Counted from the stretch's first letter, positions 27,348 to 36,976 are shown. The stretch is 64,000 nt of DNA from Porticoccus hydrocarbonoclasticus MCTG13d (GCF_000744735.1 NZ_JQMM01000001.1:930001-994000), one strand, 5' to 3'. Numbers and translations: made by a program. The notes: a model not told the origin generated them from the letters alone.

Positions 27348-29618
27348 ATGATGAACGAACGTTTGAAGTTAGTTGAGGCTGAAAAAATGAAGGGCCGAGG
27401 CTTTGAAATGCCTGAGTCGCTTCGCCAGTTGAGAGATCACGCAAAAGTCGTTTTGGATCAGCGGCTGGCTGAGGTCTTTGATCATGTGGATGATACGTTT
27501 TTCGATCTTGCCGATCGGGCGGCAAGTAACGGTGAACAGGCAACGTACTTCGATGCCATGCGCTTGATTCGTCTGCAGCGAAAATCCATTGAGCATAAGT
27601 TTTCACAGGCCATCGACAATTCGTTTCAACGACTTGGCAACCGCGGGTATCGGGGGGCCAGCCAGAGGGCAGTCGCAACGGAGAGCCCGGCGGGCCTCAC
27701 ACTGGTAGAAAACGAAGATCTCGAAGAAATGATAGCCATGGATAGCATGGTTTCCAAAGTTGCGAAGCGCCATAAATACGATCTCAGGTTGCTGGTGATG
27801 CGTATCAATTCCATTGTGCCCAGTGACGTCACCGCAATTAACAACCCTCTTGGGCCGGAAATTATCTGTGAATCACTGCGGCAGACGTTGTTGGAGCTGG
27901 AAATAGACATTCGCTCAAAACTGGTGTTGCTTAAACTGATTGACCGGCATGTCATGGATGCTGTTGGGCCTCTATTGATTGAAGGTAACCGGCTGCTCCG
28001 TAAGTTCGGTGTCTTGCCTGACCTGGAAAAGCAGCAGGCAAAAAAAGCGATCAATTCCAGTCAATCTGCTCAGGTTGGTGGTACGGCAAAAAAACCGGAT
28101 TATCACGAGGGGAATCCCGCCTTTGCAAAACATGGCACTGAGAGAGCCGGCGGCCACAGCCAGCTTATTTCTCAATTACAGGAGTTTCTGGGGCAGCCGG
28201 ATTATGGTTACACTTCTGGCTCTGGCGCATCAATCAGCCAGGATCAGCTGGTTTCTCTGGTTTCCGGTTTGCAGCGCGAGTGGGGCGAGAGCAACCACAG
28301 TGAAGGGGGGCTGCTTGGTCTGATTGAGGAGCGACTCCAGCAGCAGGGCGGCCCCGGTCTGGGGCGTCAGGATTACAGTGTGGTCAGTCTGCTGGATCAG
28401 CTGTTCTCGAGAATGCGCAGTGAAAACCATATTTCGGGCGGGTTTTCCCGTGAGTTGCGGAAGCTCGAATTACCCCTTTTGCGAATTGTGCTTCAGGACC
28501 CCAGTTTCTTTGATAAGGAGAAACACCCTGCAAGAAGGCTGATCAATGAGATAACACAGGTTGCCATAGGGTTCCCCGAGGATGTGGATATCAATAGCGA
28601 TCCTGTGGGTAGAGCTATCTCCGAAATCGCTCAAAAGCTTTCGGCTGAAGAAACCATGGGTACGGAGGACCTTAAACAGTTGCTGCTCGACTTTATTCAG
28701 CTGACAGAAAAGGAGCGTCGCAAGGCCCTCATGATGGAGCAGCGGGTTATAGAGAAAGCTGCAGCCTCCGAAAAGGTCAACCAGGCACACCAGTTGGTCG
28801 ACAAGACCCTGAATGAGCGCATGCAGGGCAAGTCTTTTCCTCGACTGTTGGTACATTTTGCCGAGAAAGCTTGGTGTCGGGTCATGTTCATGGCCTGTCT
28901 GCGGACTGAATCGTCGCCCGAGCAGTGGGAAACTGCAGTTGAAATACTGGACCGGGTGCTGGCGCATGCAGATGACGGCGAGGTGAGTGATGACGACGTC
29001 AAGTCGTTATTGGCCACCATTCAGGAGCACCTCGAAGATATCGCTTATGAATCCTACGATCTTGGGCGGCTGATAATCAGGCTCGAGGAATACTTTTATC
29101 GCAATAAAGCTGAAAACGAGAAACCCGAGGAATGTGTTGGCCAGGCAGAACCGACCGCTCAGGACTTGCCCGGCCAAACGGAAGATCTCGCAGAGCCGAA
29201 AGTTCAGACAATCGTTGTTTCCAATAAACCACATGAAACAGTGGTTATCAGGAAAATTAAAACGGACATGCTCGGGCATCGTAAACTGGAGGAGGACGCT
29301 GTCACCGAAAGTGACGAGGCGGCAAGCCCTGATGAAGAGTCTCTGAAAGCGCTCAATTCTCTCTGTCGCGGCGCCTGGGTTGATTTTCTGGATCAAACTT
29401 CTTCGAACAAGCGCTGCAAGGTAGCTGGGGTTATATCCCCCCCAGGTATCTATATTTTTGTGAACCGCCAGGGTACCAAGGTTGCCGAGATGAACCGCAA
29501 CCGGACCGCTATCAGCATACAAAACAAAAATCTGGTTGTGTTGGATAACTCACACTTGTTTGACAATACCCTGGAGCGTGTCATAAAAGATATTCGAACC
29601 AGCCGTCAGGCCCATTAG
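27348..29618 (+). CDS. DUF1631 family protein, copy 1
   Basis: A 756-residue cytoplasmic protein with no membrane segment, of the DUF1631 family, whose function I do not know. The N-terminal part (about 1-230) has FDHVDDTFFDLADRAASNGE, FDAMRLIRLQRK and a Q/E-rich linker. The middle (about 280-560) has the LVSLVSGLQREWGE and FDKEKHPARRLINEI blocks and a long helical segment with EKERRKALMMEQRVIEKAAA. The C-terminus (RGAWVDFLD, CKVAGVISPPGIYIFVNRQG) looks like a PilZ-like beta-barrel. The DUF1631-ampD-ampE order is that of Pseudomonas. A second copy follows 190 bp later. Confidence 0.85.
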   Translation: MMNERLKLVEAEKMKGRGFEMPESLRQLRDHAKVVLDQRLAEVFDHVDDTFFDLADRAASNGEQATYFDAMRLIRLQRKSIEHKFSQAIDNSFQRLGNRGYRGASQRAVATESPAGLTLVENEDLEEMIAMDSMVSKVAKRHKYDLRLLVMRINSIVPSDVTAINNPLGPEIICESLRQTLLELEIDIRSKLVLLKLIDRHVMDAVGPLLIEGNRLLRKFGVLPDLEKQQAKKAINSSQSAQVGGTAKKPDYHEGNPAFAKHGTERAGGHSQLISQLQEFLGQPDYGYTSGSGASISQDQLVSLVSGLQREWGESNHSEGGLLGLIEERLQQQGGPGLGRQDYSVVSLLDQLFSRMRSENHISGGFSRELRKLELPLLRIVLQDPSFFDKEKHPARRLINEITQVAIGFPEDVDINSDPVGRAISEIAQKLSAEETMGTEDLKQLLLDFIQLTEKERRKALMMEQRVIEKAAASEKVNQAHQLVDKTLNERMQGKSFPRLLVHFAEKAWCRVMFMACLRTESSPEQWETAVEILDRVLAHADDGEVSDDDVKSLLATIQEHLEDIAYESYDLGRLIIRLEEYFYRNKAENEKPEECVGQAEPTAQDLPGQTEDLAEPKVQTIVVSNKPHETVVIRKIKTDMLGHRKLEEDAVTESDEAASPDEESLKALNSLCRGAWVDFLDQTSSNKRCKVAGVISPPGIYIFVNRQGTKVAEMNRNRTAISIQNKNLVVLDNSHLFDNTLERVIKDIRTSRQAH

Positions 29619-29808
29619 GGCTCGTACACACTTTTCTGATGCCCTCTTCTGCGGCAAATGAACAGTTGGTGACATAGCCGGCCTGTCTGGTGGCTTGACA
29701 CCGTTGCTGTTCCCTGTTGTTAAGCTATTCTTCCAGGAGAACCTGGGACTCAAGTGTGCAGGTAAGTGTTATGATCAGCAACTGGTTGTTCTGGAATAGA
29801 GGGCGGAA

Positions 29809-32082
29809 GTGACAGATGTAGATAAGCTATCAGTAGCTTTGTTTCGGTTACCTCGGCCATTGCTGGCACTCAAGGGGCGTATCCATACATTCCTCTCTTC
29901 ACGCCTGAACAATATGTTTGATCAGGTGGATGACACCTTTTTCGATCTCGCTGATCGCGCGGACAACAACCGCCAGCAAACCATGTATTTTGATGCGATG
30001 CGTCTGATCCGGATGGAACGAAAAAATATCGAGCACAACTTTTTTGGTGTGCTCACCCAGAGCTTTCAGCAGCTGGGTCAGTACCAGGATCCGGAATTAC
30101 CCAGTCAGGAACCCGAAGGGCTGGAAGTGGTCGAGAACGAACAGCTCGAAGAAATTATCGCACTGGATACCATGGTGTTTCGGGTGTCAGAGCTCTGCAA
30201 GCCTGAACTTGATGCCCTCAATACTCGTCTCAGCTCAATGGTCCCGGCCTTGGTGACCCTGAAAAATAATCCGGTCGGGCCCGAAGTAATCTGTGAATCC
30301 TTTAATGAGGCTGTGGCCCACCTCGAGCTCAAGCTGCCGGTTAAACTGGTGCTGTTTAAGTTGTTTGATCGCCAGGTAATGGTGTCGTTGAAGGACTTCC
30401 TGGTGGAGGGCAACAAGCGTCTCAGCGATATGGGGGTGTTGCCCGATCTGGAGCAGTTGCGCAAGGCCCGGGCTGAGCCGCGTCAGCAGGAAAAGCCCCC
30501 GGCGCCGCCGCCAGAACAGACGTCTGTGGCTGGCGCTGCACATTCCTCCTCTTCCCCCGCCTCTTCCACTACCCCGGCTTCCGCTTCTGAAGAGGCCGTT
30601 GGTCGGCCCGGCCCGGATAGTCGCACTCCCGACAGTCTCCGTCAGGCCGGTGCCGGACAGGCGAAGAAACGCAGACAGGATGATGGTCAGCGCTATGGTC
30701 AGTTGCTTTCCCAACTGAAAAATCTGTTGCACTGGGGGCCGTCGGGAACTTCGGGTTCTGATGCCAGCATGCACCAGCGAATTGAGGGAGACGAGCTTGT
30801 CTCCATGGTGGGCAACTTGCAGCAGGACTGGTCCAATGCCGTCAGTACGGAAGCTGATGACAGCGAGGGGCTTTTGCAGCTCATTGATGGCCATCTCGAA
30901 CGGCAGGGAGAGGGCCGCCTCGATGGGACCGAACGAGGGCTCGTCGATTTGCTTGACAGGTTGTTTGTCAGGGTCAATCACCAGACGATTGCCTGTGCCC
31001 AGCTGGCGGCGGAATTGCGCAAACTGGAGTTGCCTATTCTGCAGCTGGCCCTCAAGGACAGCACATTTTTTGATCGGGAAAAGCATCCGGCCAGACGGCT
31101 GTTAAACGAAATTGCCGAGGCGTCCATCGGTTACACGGAAAAGGTCGATGTTGACGGAGACCCCGTTGCGCGAGCGATTTCCGGTGTGGCCGCTGAGCTG
31201 TCCGGACAGTCCCCCGGCGATCATGCTGCGCTGACACAGCTGTTACTGAATTTCATTGATCTGGTAGAAAAGGAGCGCCGTCGCGTTGCCGTGCTTGAGC
31301 AGCGGCTGATGGAGGAGGCGACTGCCACGGAAAAGGTCAATCATGCCCATCAGGCTGTGGTGAGGGTGCTGATGGAACGCGTAAAGGGCAAAACCCTGCC
31401 GCGTTTTGTGGTCAGTTTTGCCGAGGACGCCTGGTGCAAGGTGTTGTTTCTGAATCACTTGCGGTCCGGTCAGGATTCTGAAGAATGGCATTGCAGTATT
31501 AGAGTGTTGGACCGTTTGCTTGAACTGGTCGCCCAGGGGCAGGCGGATGCCGGGGTTGTAGCACCGGTACTGACAACCATCAGGGAAAGTCTGGAAAACG
31601 TCTCTTACGATGCCTATGACATGGGCCGTTTGCTGGGGGCGATGGAACAATATTTTCGTGGTGAGCTCAGCAGTGAGGAGAGCCTGCGTCAGGGGGTGTC
31701 TGCCAGTCCACTCCAGTCGGTGCTGGTGGATGCGCTCAGAACCAATATTCCGGGTAATCCTGCCGCGCTGGGGGAAGATTCCGATGGCTCGGTGGATGAG
31801 CAATATCTGCGTCGCGCCGATAGCCTCACCAGAGGAGCCTGGGTTGAAATGACCGATGACGGTGCCGACAAGCGACGTTGTAAGCTGGCGGGTGTTGTGT
31901 TGCCTTCCGGTAAATTTATTTTTGTGAATCGCCAGGGTGCCAAAGTATCTGAAAAGCACCGCAACCGGGTGGCGATGGATCTGCAAACCGAGAAGCTGCG
32001 TCCACTGGAAAAAACCCAACTGTTTGATCGTGCCCTGGAAGGTGTGGTCGGTGAGATGTGCCAGTCCCGATCGGTGCATTGA
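29809..32082 (+). CDS. DUF1631 family protein, copy 2
   Basis: A 757-residue paralogue of the preceding gene with the same architecture: FDQVDDTFFDLADRADNNRQ, YFDAMRLIRMERKN, FDREKHPARRLLNEIAEASI and the C-terminal RGAWVEMTD, RCKLAGVVLPSGKFIFVNRQ block. The copies differ most in the linker (about residues 225-300), which here is Pro/Ala/Ser-rich (PPAPPPEQT). The start is GTG 29809 behind GAGGGCGG. The tandem pair is clearly a duplication, but the linker and codon choice have diverged, so it is not recent. It is immediately upstream of ampD. Confidence 0.85.
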   Translation: MTDVDKLSVALFRLPRPLLALKGRIHTFLSSRLNNMFDQVDDTFFDLADRADNNRQQTMYFDAMRLIRMERKNIEHNFFGVLTQSFQQLGQYQDPELPSQEPEGLEVVENEQLEEIIALDTMVFRVSELCKPELDALNTRLSSMVPALVTLKNNPVGPEVICESFNEAVAHLELKLPVKLVLFKLFDRQVMVSLKDFLVEGNKRLSDMGVLPDLEQLRKARAEPRQQEKPPAPPPEQTSVAGAAHSSSSPASSTTPASASEEAVGRPGPDSRTPDSLRQAGAGQAKKRRQDDGQRYGQLLSQLKNLLHWGPSGTSGSDASMHQRIEGDELVSMVGNLQQDWSNAVSTEADDSEGLLQLIDGHLERQGEGRLDGTERGLVDLLDRLFVRVNHQTIACAQLAAELRKLELPILQLALKDSTFFDREKHPARRLLNEIAEASIGYTEKVDVDGDPVARAISGVAAELSGQSPGDHAALTQLLLNFIDLVEKERRRVAVLEQRLMEEATATEKVNHAHQAVVRVLMERVKGKTLPRFVVSFAEDAWCKVLFLNHLRSGQDSEEWHCSIRVLDRLLELVAQGQADAGVVAPVLTTIRESLENVSYDAYDMGRLLGAMEQYFRGELSSEESLRQGVSASPLQSVLVDALRTNIPGNPAALGEDSDGSVDEQYLRRADSLTRGAWVEMTDDGADKRRCKLAGVVLPSGKFIFVNRQGAKVSEKHRNRVAMDLQTEKLRPLEKTQLFDRALEGVVGEMCQSRSVH

Positions 32083-32198
32083 GGCTATGTTGGCTTACCT
32101 GCTGCAAACAAGAGGCTGCGGTGCTGCCCCCGCTAATTCTTTAATCCATGGACAATCCCCACTAGTATTCAGGTGTTTCTTTGTTGGGAGCATAGACT

Positions 32199-32756
32199 AT
32201 TTCTGGTTTTTCTATCGATTCGCAAGGCTGGCTGACGGGTGCGCGGCATGTGCCCTCGCCAAATTTTAATCAGCGGCCGGCAACGGCGGCGTTATCACTG
32301 CTGGTGATCCACAATATCAGCCTGCCGCCCGGTGAATTCGGCGGGACGCACATCTGCGATTTTTTTACCAATTGCCTGGATGCCGACGCTCATCCCTATT
32401 TTCGCGAAATTGTCGATCTCAGGGTCTCTGCCCACCTGTTGATCCGGCGCGATGGTGACGTGGTGCAGTTTGTATCGTTTCACGATCGTGCCTGGCATGC
32501 GGGACAGTCCTGCTTTGACGGGGCGGAAAACTGTAATGACTTTTCATTGGGGATAGAGCTAGAGGGCAGTGATGACAAGCCCTACACCGATCAGCAGTAC
32601 CGCTGTCTGGCGGCGCTGGTTCGGGTTTTGCTGGCGCACTACCCCGGTCTATCAAAACAGCGTATTGTCGGTCACAGTGACATCGCTCCCGGCCGCAAGA
32701 CCGATCCGGGCCCCTGCTTTGACTGGCGGCGATTAAGCGCTGCCCTGGAGGCGTGA
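32199..32756 (+). CDS. ampD: 1,6-anhydro-N-acetylmuramyl-L-alanine amidase AmpD, apparent ATT start
   Basis: AmpD is the cytoplasmic zinc amidase that removes the stem peptide from 1,6-anhydroMurNAc-peptides in cell-wall recycling and so keeps AmpC inducers low. The zinc ligands fit LLVIHNISLPPGEFGG (His), IVGHSDIAPGRK (His) and KTDPG (Asp). The first standard start is GTG 32250, but the frame upstream still reads GWLTGARHVPSPNFNQRP, matching the E. coli N-terminus GWLVGARRVPSP. No ATG, GTG or TTG precedes it before a TAG at 32193. ATT 32199 lies 8 bp after a GGGAG ribosome binding site and would give 185 residues, the normal length. ATC 32214 is a less likely alternative. Confidence 0.85.
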   Translation: MSGFSIDSQGWLTGARHVPSPNFNQRPATAALSLLVIHNISLPPGEFGGTHICDFFTNCLDADAHPYFREIVDLRVSAHLLIRRDGDVVQFVSFHDRAWHAGQSCFDGAENCNDFSLGIELEGSDDKPYTDQQYRCLAALVRVLLAHYPGLSKQRIVGHSDIAPGRKTDPGPCFDWRRLSAALEA

Positions 32757-32757
32757 T

Positions 32758-33597
32758 ATGGAGTTTATTGTAATTGTGGTGGGGCTTTTGCTGTTGCGTC
32801 AGCTGGGTTCGTTGGCATCAATCCAGTCCGATGGCTGGTTTCACCGGTTCTGTGATCGGCTTGCCAACTGGCCAAAGCTTCAGTCTGCTCCCCGCGTGCA
32901 GCAGCTGATCACCCTGTTGCTGCCGGTAGCTGCCCTGGCGCTGGTGATCGAGTTGCTGGGCAACAGCTGGTTGGGTTTGCCGCAGTTTGTGCTGAGTTTG
33001 CTGGTGTTTCTCTATGCGCTCGGGCGCGGCAGCCTGGAACCTGAGGTGGCAGACTATGAGGAAGACCTGGGGCGGGGTGATCATCAGGCAGCTTATCGCG
33101 ATGTTGCAGTGCTCAGCCCCGAGCGACAGGACGATGTGATGAATGCGGAGCAGTCCCGCCAGGCGGCCCTGGAGGTGATTACCTACCGTTATTTCGAACG
33201 TTATTTTGCTGCGATGTTCTGGTTCATCCTGGCAGGTGCTCCCGGTGCACTGTTATACCGGTTGTCGGTGATTCGGCGAGACCGCACAGTCATAACTGGC
33301 GAGTCTGTCGATGCCGGCTGGCTCTGGTTGCTGGAATGGCTGCCAGTCAGGCTGGTGGGTATATCCATGTGCTTCGTGGGTAATTTTTCGGCCTGTCTCA
33401 GGCGCTGGCAGTGTTCCTTCTTTTCTTCTGCCGAAAGTGCCGAGGTGTTGGGCAGTTATGTGGAACACGCTGTGCCCGAGGATGAGGTGGCGCTCAATGC
33501 AGCCGGTGAAGAGATGCCGGCCAACCTTCAGGCGTTGTTCACCCGGACCTTGATCTTTGCGCTGTCAATGGTGGCGCTGTTGGTGGTGCTCTGGTGA
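32758..33597 (+). CDS. ampE: Inner-membrane protein AmpE
   Basis: A 279-residue polytopic protein of the AmpE family, encoded 1 bp after ampD as in enterics and pseudomonads. N-terminal hydrophobic segment FIVIVVGLLLLRQLGSL is followed by helices near residues 55-85, 150-175, 190-205 and 260-279. The YRYFERYFAAMFWFILAGAPGALLYRL segment is typical. AmpE is reported as a sensory or signalling membrane protein needed for some AmpC phenotypes, but its biochemical action is not settled. Confidence 0.88.
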   Translation: MEFIVIVVGLLLLRQLGSLASIQSDGWFHRFCDRLANWPKLQSAPRVQQLITLLLPVAALALVIELLGNSWLGLPQFVLSLLVFLYALGRGSLEPEVADYEEDLGRGDHQAAYRDVAVLSPERQDDVMNAEQSRQAALEVITYRYFERYFAAMFWFILAGAPGALLYRLSVIRRDRTVITGESVDAGWLWLLEWLPVRLVGISMCFVGNFSACLRRWQCSFFSSAESAEVLGSYVEHAVPEDEVALNAAGEEMPANLQALFTRTLIFALSMVALLVVLW

Positions 33598-33604
33598 GGG
33601 TGGT

Positions 33605-34639
33605 TCATTCGTGCCAGCGGAACAACAGGCCTGCCAGGGTAATGAATACTGCCGTCATGGCGACCAGCGCCAGTAGCTGAGGGGCGACCTGTAGGATTCC
33701 GGCTCCTTCCAGCATGACGCCCCTTGCGGCCGACACCAGGTGGGTTAACGGTAGCAGTTGGGAGAGCTGCTGTAACCAGTTGGGGGCATCGTCAAGCGAG
33801 AACCACAGCTCCGACAGCAACAGCATGGGAAAGCTGATCAGGTTGAGCAGACCGTTGGCCAGCTCTTCGCTGGCGGTGCGGGCGGCCATTAGCAGTGAAA
33901 TGCTGATGATGGACAGGTTGCCGATGATGGCGATCAGCAATAACAGCAGATAACTGCCGGCCATCATGAAACCGATAAACAGATGGCAGACCAGAAACAC
34001 AATGACGGTTACGGCAAGCATGATGCCCAGTCGTGACAGCCCCTGGGATATCAGAAATTCCCAGGCCCTGAGAGGGGTAGCCTGAAGCCGCTTCAATACA
34101 CCGTTTTTGCGGTAGCGAACGATGACATAGCCAATTCCCCACAGACCACTGAACATCATGTTCATGGCCAGTATTCCCGGGATGACCCAGTCGATGTAAC
34201 GAATTTTTTTCCCGCTGACTTCCTGCTTCTGCCAGTTCGGTTTCGGTGGCGAGGTTGTCCCGGTCTGTTGCCGGGCGAGTAGCAGCTTTTCAAGTAGTCG
34301 GCCCTTTGCCGATTCGGTATTGACCCAGTACCGGGGTGGCTGCTGGGTGGTGAGGAGAATATCCAGTTGATGAAACTGTACCCGCCGCAGAGCCTCCTGT
34401 GGGTCGGTGTATTCGACTAGGCCAATGGCGGTTTCTTCGCCAAAGGGGTGCTTGTAAGTGTGGTCAGAGGCGCCGTCGATTAACAGGCCAGCGCGGAATA
34501 TTTCCTCATTTTCGGAGGAGAATGCGACCGCCAGCACAATCACGATAAACGGGGTGGCGATGAACGACCAGAACAGGGAGCCTTTGTCCCGGTAGTATTC
34601 GCGGTTTCTCGCCATCCACAGGGCCAGTATTCGTCGCAT
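33605..34639 (-). CDS. ABC-2 type transporter permease
   Basis: A 344-residue permease of the ABC-2 (exporter) group: one N-terminal helix (SFIATPFIVIVLAVAFS), a roughly 140-residue extracytoplasmic region, then five helices beginning at VIPGILAMNMMFSGLWGIGYVIV. It is encoded 4 bp behind its ATPase gene and would form a dimeric exporter. Relatives export drugs, antibiotics or lipids; the substrate cannot be inferred. The gene converges with ampE. Confidence 0.85.
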   Translation of the reverse strand: MRRILALWMARNREYYRDKGSLFWSFIATPFIVIVLAVAFSSENEEIFRAGLLIDGASDHTYKHPFGEETAIGLVEYTDPQEALRRVQFHQLDILLTTQQPPRYWVNTESAKGRLLEKLLLARQQTGTTSPPKPNWQKQEVSGKKIRYIDWVIPGILAMNMMFSGLWGIGYVIVRYRKNGVLKRLQATPLRAWEFLISQGLSRLGIMLAVTVIVFLVCHLFIGFMMAGSYLLLLLIAIIGNLSIISISLLMAARTASEELANGLLNLISFPMLLLSELWFSLDDAPNWLQQLSQLLPLTHLVSAARGVMLEGAGILQVAPQLLALVAMTAVFITLAGLLFRWHE

Positions 34640-34643
34640 GGGT

Positions 34644-35528
34644 TTATTCCCTTAAATGGTGGCCGGTGAGTTTGAGGAACAGATCGTCCAGGGAGGGGTT
34701 GCGGACTCGCAGGGAGCGCAGATTGATATTGAGGGCCACCAGCTCGGCGAGGGTTTTTTCGACTTCAGAGGTGGCGATGGCAATACCGTCTTCACGCACC
34801 TCAACCCGGCTGCCAAGGCTTGCCAGGTCATCGTCGAGATCTTCCCTGTTTAGGCAGATGTAGCTGTCCTTGAAGTGCTGGCGTAACAGGGATTGGGGCG
34901 ACCCCTCGGCGATGATATTGCCCTTGTCCATAATGATCAGCTGATCGCACAATAGCTCGGCTTCTTCCATGTAGTGGGTGGTGAGCAGCACGGTTTTGCC
35001 GCGGGCCTTGATGGTTCGTATCAATGACCAGAAATGTCGTCGGGACTGGGGATCGAGTCCGGTGGTGGGTTCGTCCAGAAACAGAATTTCCGGATCGTTA
35101 ATCAGTGCCACCGCTAGCAGCAGGCGTTGGCGCTGGCCGCCGGACAGGCGGGTGGCATAGGTGTCCAGAAAATCTTCCAGTTGGCACAACTCGATCAGCG
35201 CTTCAATGGGCGTACTATTGGCGTAAAAGCGGGCAAACAGGGCCAGCACTTCGCGGGTTCTGAGATAGTCCATCAGCGAGGTGGATTGAAACTGTATGCC
35301 GGTTTCCTCCAGGAAGCTACTGTCTCTGGGCTTGCCCTTGTAGTAGATCTCACCCGAGCTGGGGGTGGTGATGCCTTCCACCATTTCGATGGTGGTGGTT
35401 TTTCCTGCGCCGTTGGGCCCGAGCAGCCCGAAACAGGCCCCTTTGGGAATGGCAAAGGAGATATCATCCACGGCTTTCAGTGAACGAAATGATTTGCTCA
35501 GGTTGCGTACTTCGAGGATGGCTGTCAT
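34644..35528 (-). CDS. ABC-2 type transporter ATP-binding protein
   Basis: The 294-residue ATPase carries GLLGPNGAGKTTTIEMVEG (Walker A), LSGGQRQRLLLAVAL (signature), LFLDEPTTGLDPQSRR (Walker B, D-loop) and the His switch TTHYMEEAE, in the DrrA/CcmA-like exporter class. The roughly 60-residue C-terminal extension is usual in this group. It is transcribed with the permease gene behind it and divergently from ampG. Confidence 0.9.
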   Translation of the reverse strand: MTAILEVRNLSKSFRSLKAVDDISFAIPKGACFGLLGPNGAGKTTTIEMVEGITTPSSGEIYYKGKPRDSSFLEETGIQFQSTSLMDYLRTREVLALFARFYANSTPIEALIELCQLEDFLDTYATRLSGGQRQRLLLAVALINDPEILFLDEPTTGLDPQSRRHFWSLIRTIKARGKTVLLTTHYMEEAELLCDQLIIMDKGNIIAEGSPQSLLRQHFKDSYICLNREDLDDDLASLGSRVEVREDGIAIATSEVEKTLAELVALNINLRSLRVRNPSLDDLFLKLTGHHLRE

Positions 35529-35596
35529 GGCGGCGTAGTGTATAGCATCTGCGGGATTATCTGTTAGGGTATTGCCCTGTTTGGAGAGGCGTCGTT

Positions 35597-36976
35597 ATGG
35601 CATTGAAGGATGGTACGGCAAGCTGGGGTGAGGCGGTACGGGTCTACTCCAGACCACAGGTCATTGCCATGCTGTTTCTCGGCTTTGCCGCCGGTTTGCC
35701 ACTGTTGCTGGTGTTCTCGACTCTGACCGCCTGGCTCCGGGATCTAGGGATCAGCCGCAGTACGATCGGTTTCTTTGGTTGGATAGGCATCACCTATTCC
35801 ATCAAGGTCCTCTGGGCGCCGGTGGTGGATCGCCTCAGGCTGCCGGTGTTGACTCGGCTGCTGGGTCAGCGGCGCAGCTGGATATTGCTCGGTCAGATGG
35901 GGGTGATGTTGGGATTGGTGGCGATGGTGCTAACCGACCCGACCGTGTCGCTGGTCAGTGTGGCCATCTGTTCGCTACTGGTGGCTTTTTCAGCCTCTAC
36001 CCAGGATGTGGCCATCGATGCATTCCGGATCGAATCGGCTATTGATGAATATCAGGGCGCCATGTCGGCCATGTATATCTTTGGTTACCGGATCGCCATG
36101 CTGGTGGCTGGTGCCGGTGCCTTTTATCTCGCCGACTGGTCGGGCTGGAGTACGGCGTATTTGTGTATGGCGCTGCTGATGCTGGTCGGCGTGGTAACCG
36201 TGTTGCTGGTCAGTGAACCCGAGCGGGCCGTTCCAGCTGAAACGCGGCAGCTTGAATCCGGTTTGAAGCATCGACTGCATGCGGATCGACCCGGTTGGTG
36301 GTTCAGGCTGGAAAGCTGGTTTCTGGGAGCGGTGGTGGCACCGTTTGTGGAGTTTTTCCGACGCAACGGGACCTGGGCCATTCTGATCCTGTCTTTTATT
36401 GGCCTTTATCGGCTCAGTGATATCACCATGGGCATCATGGCTAACCCGTTTTATCTCGATCTCGGTTTCAGCAAAACGGATATCGCCAATATCGGCAAAC
36501 TCTACGGTTTTGTGATGACACTGGTCGGCTCCTTTCTGGGGGGGCTGCTGGTGGTGCGTTATGGTATATTCCGGCCCCTTTTTGCCGGTGCGATGATGGT
36601 AGCACTGACCAATCTGCTGTTCGTGAAGCTCGCTCTGATGGGCGCTGATCTGACCTGGCTAGCGGTGGCCATAAGTGGCGATAATTTGAGTGGTGGTTTT
36701 GCCAATGCCGCTTTTATCGCCTATCTGTCCAGCCTGACCAATCGGGCCTATACGGCAACCCAGTATGCGTTATTCAGTTCGTTGATGACGTTACCGGGAA
36801 AATTTTTCAGCGGATTTTCCGGTGTGATTGTCGATGCCAGTAGTTATGAGCTGTTTTTTACCTATGCGGCTCTGATGGGATTGCCCGCCGTATTGCTCTC
36901 CTGGTTGTTGTGGCGACACGCGCTGGTTGCCGGTCAGCCTCTCCAGCCAAACTCGGATAAATCCACTCTGCCCTGA
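35597..36976 (+). CDS. ampG: Muropeptide MFS permease AmpG
   Basis: AmpG imports GlcNAc-1,6-anhydroMurNAc-peptides from the periplasm for recycling by NagZ, AmpD and Mpl. The 459-residue product has about twelve to fourteen helices and the AmpG-type N-terminus (MLFLGFAAGLPLLLVFSTLTAWL, SKSTIGFFGWIGI-like RSTIGFFGWIGIT, KVLWAPVVDRL) and ASTQDVAIDAFRIE. Its nearness to ampD and ampE (about 2 kb) puts three peptidoglycan-recycling genes together, interrupted by the ABC exporter. The 3' end overlaps the alkyltransferase-like gene on the other strand by 43 bp. Confidence 0.92.
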   Translation: MALKDGTASWGEAVRVYSRPQVIAMLFLGFAAGLPLLLVFSTLTAWLRDLGISRSTIGFFGWIGITYSIKVLWAPVVDRLRLPVLTRLLGQRRSWILLGQMGVMLGLVAMVLTDPTVSLVSVAICSLLVAFSASTQDVAIDAFRIESAIDEYQGAMSAMYIFGYRIAMLVAGAGAFYLADWSGWSTAYLCMALLMLVGVVTVLLVSEPERAVPAETRQLESGLKHRLHADRPGWWFRLESWFLGAVVAPFVEFFRRNGTWAILILSFIGLYRLSDITMGIMANPFYLDLGFSKTDIANIGKLYGFVMTLVGSFLGGLLVVRYGIFRPLFAGAMMVALTNLLFVKLALMGADLTWLAVAISGDNLSGGFANAAFIAYLSSLTNRAYTATQYALFSSLMTLPGKFFSGFSGVIVDASSYELFFTYAALMGLPAVLLSWLLWRHALVAGQPLQPNSDKSTLP

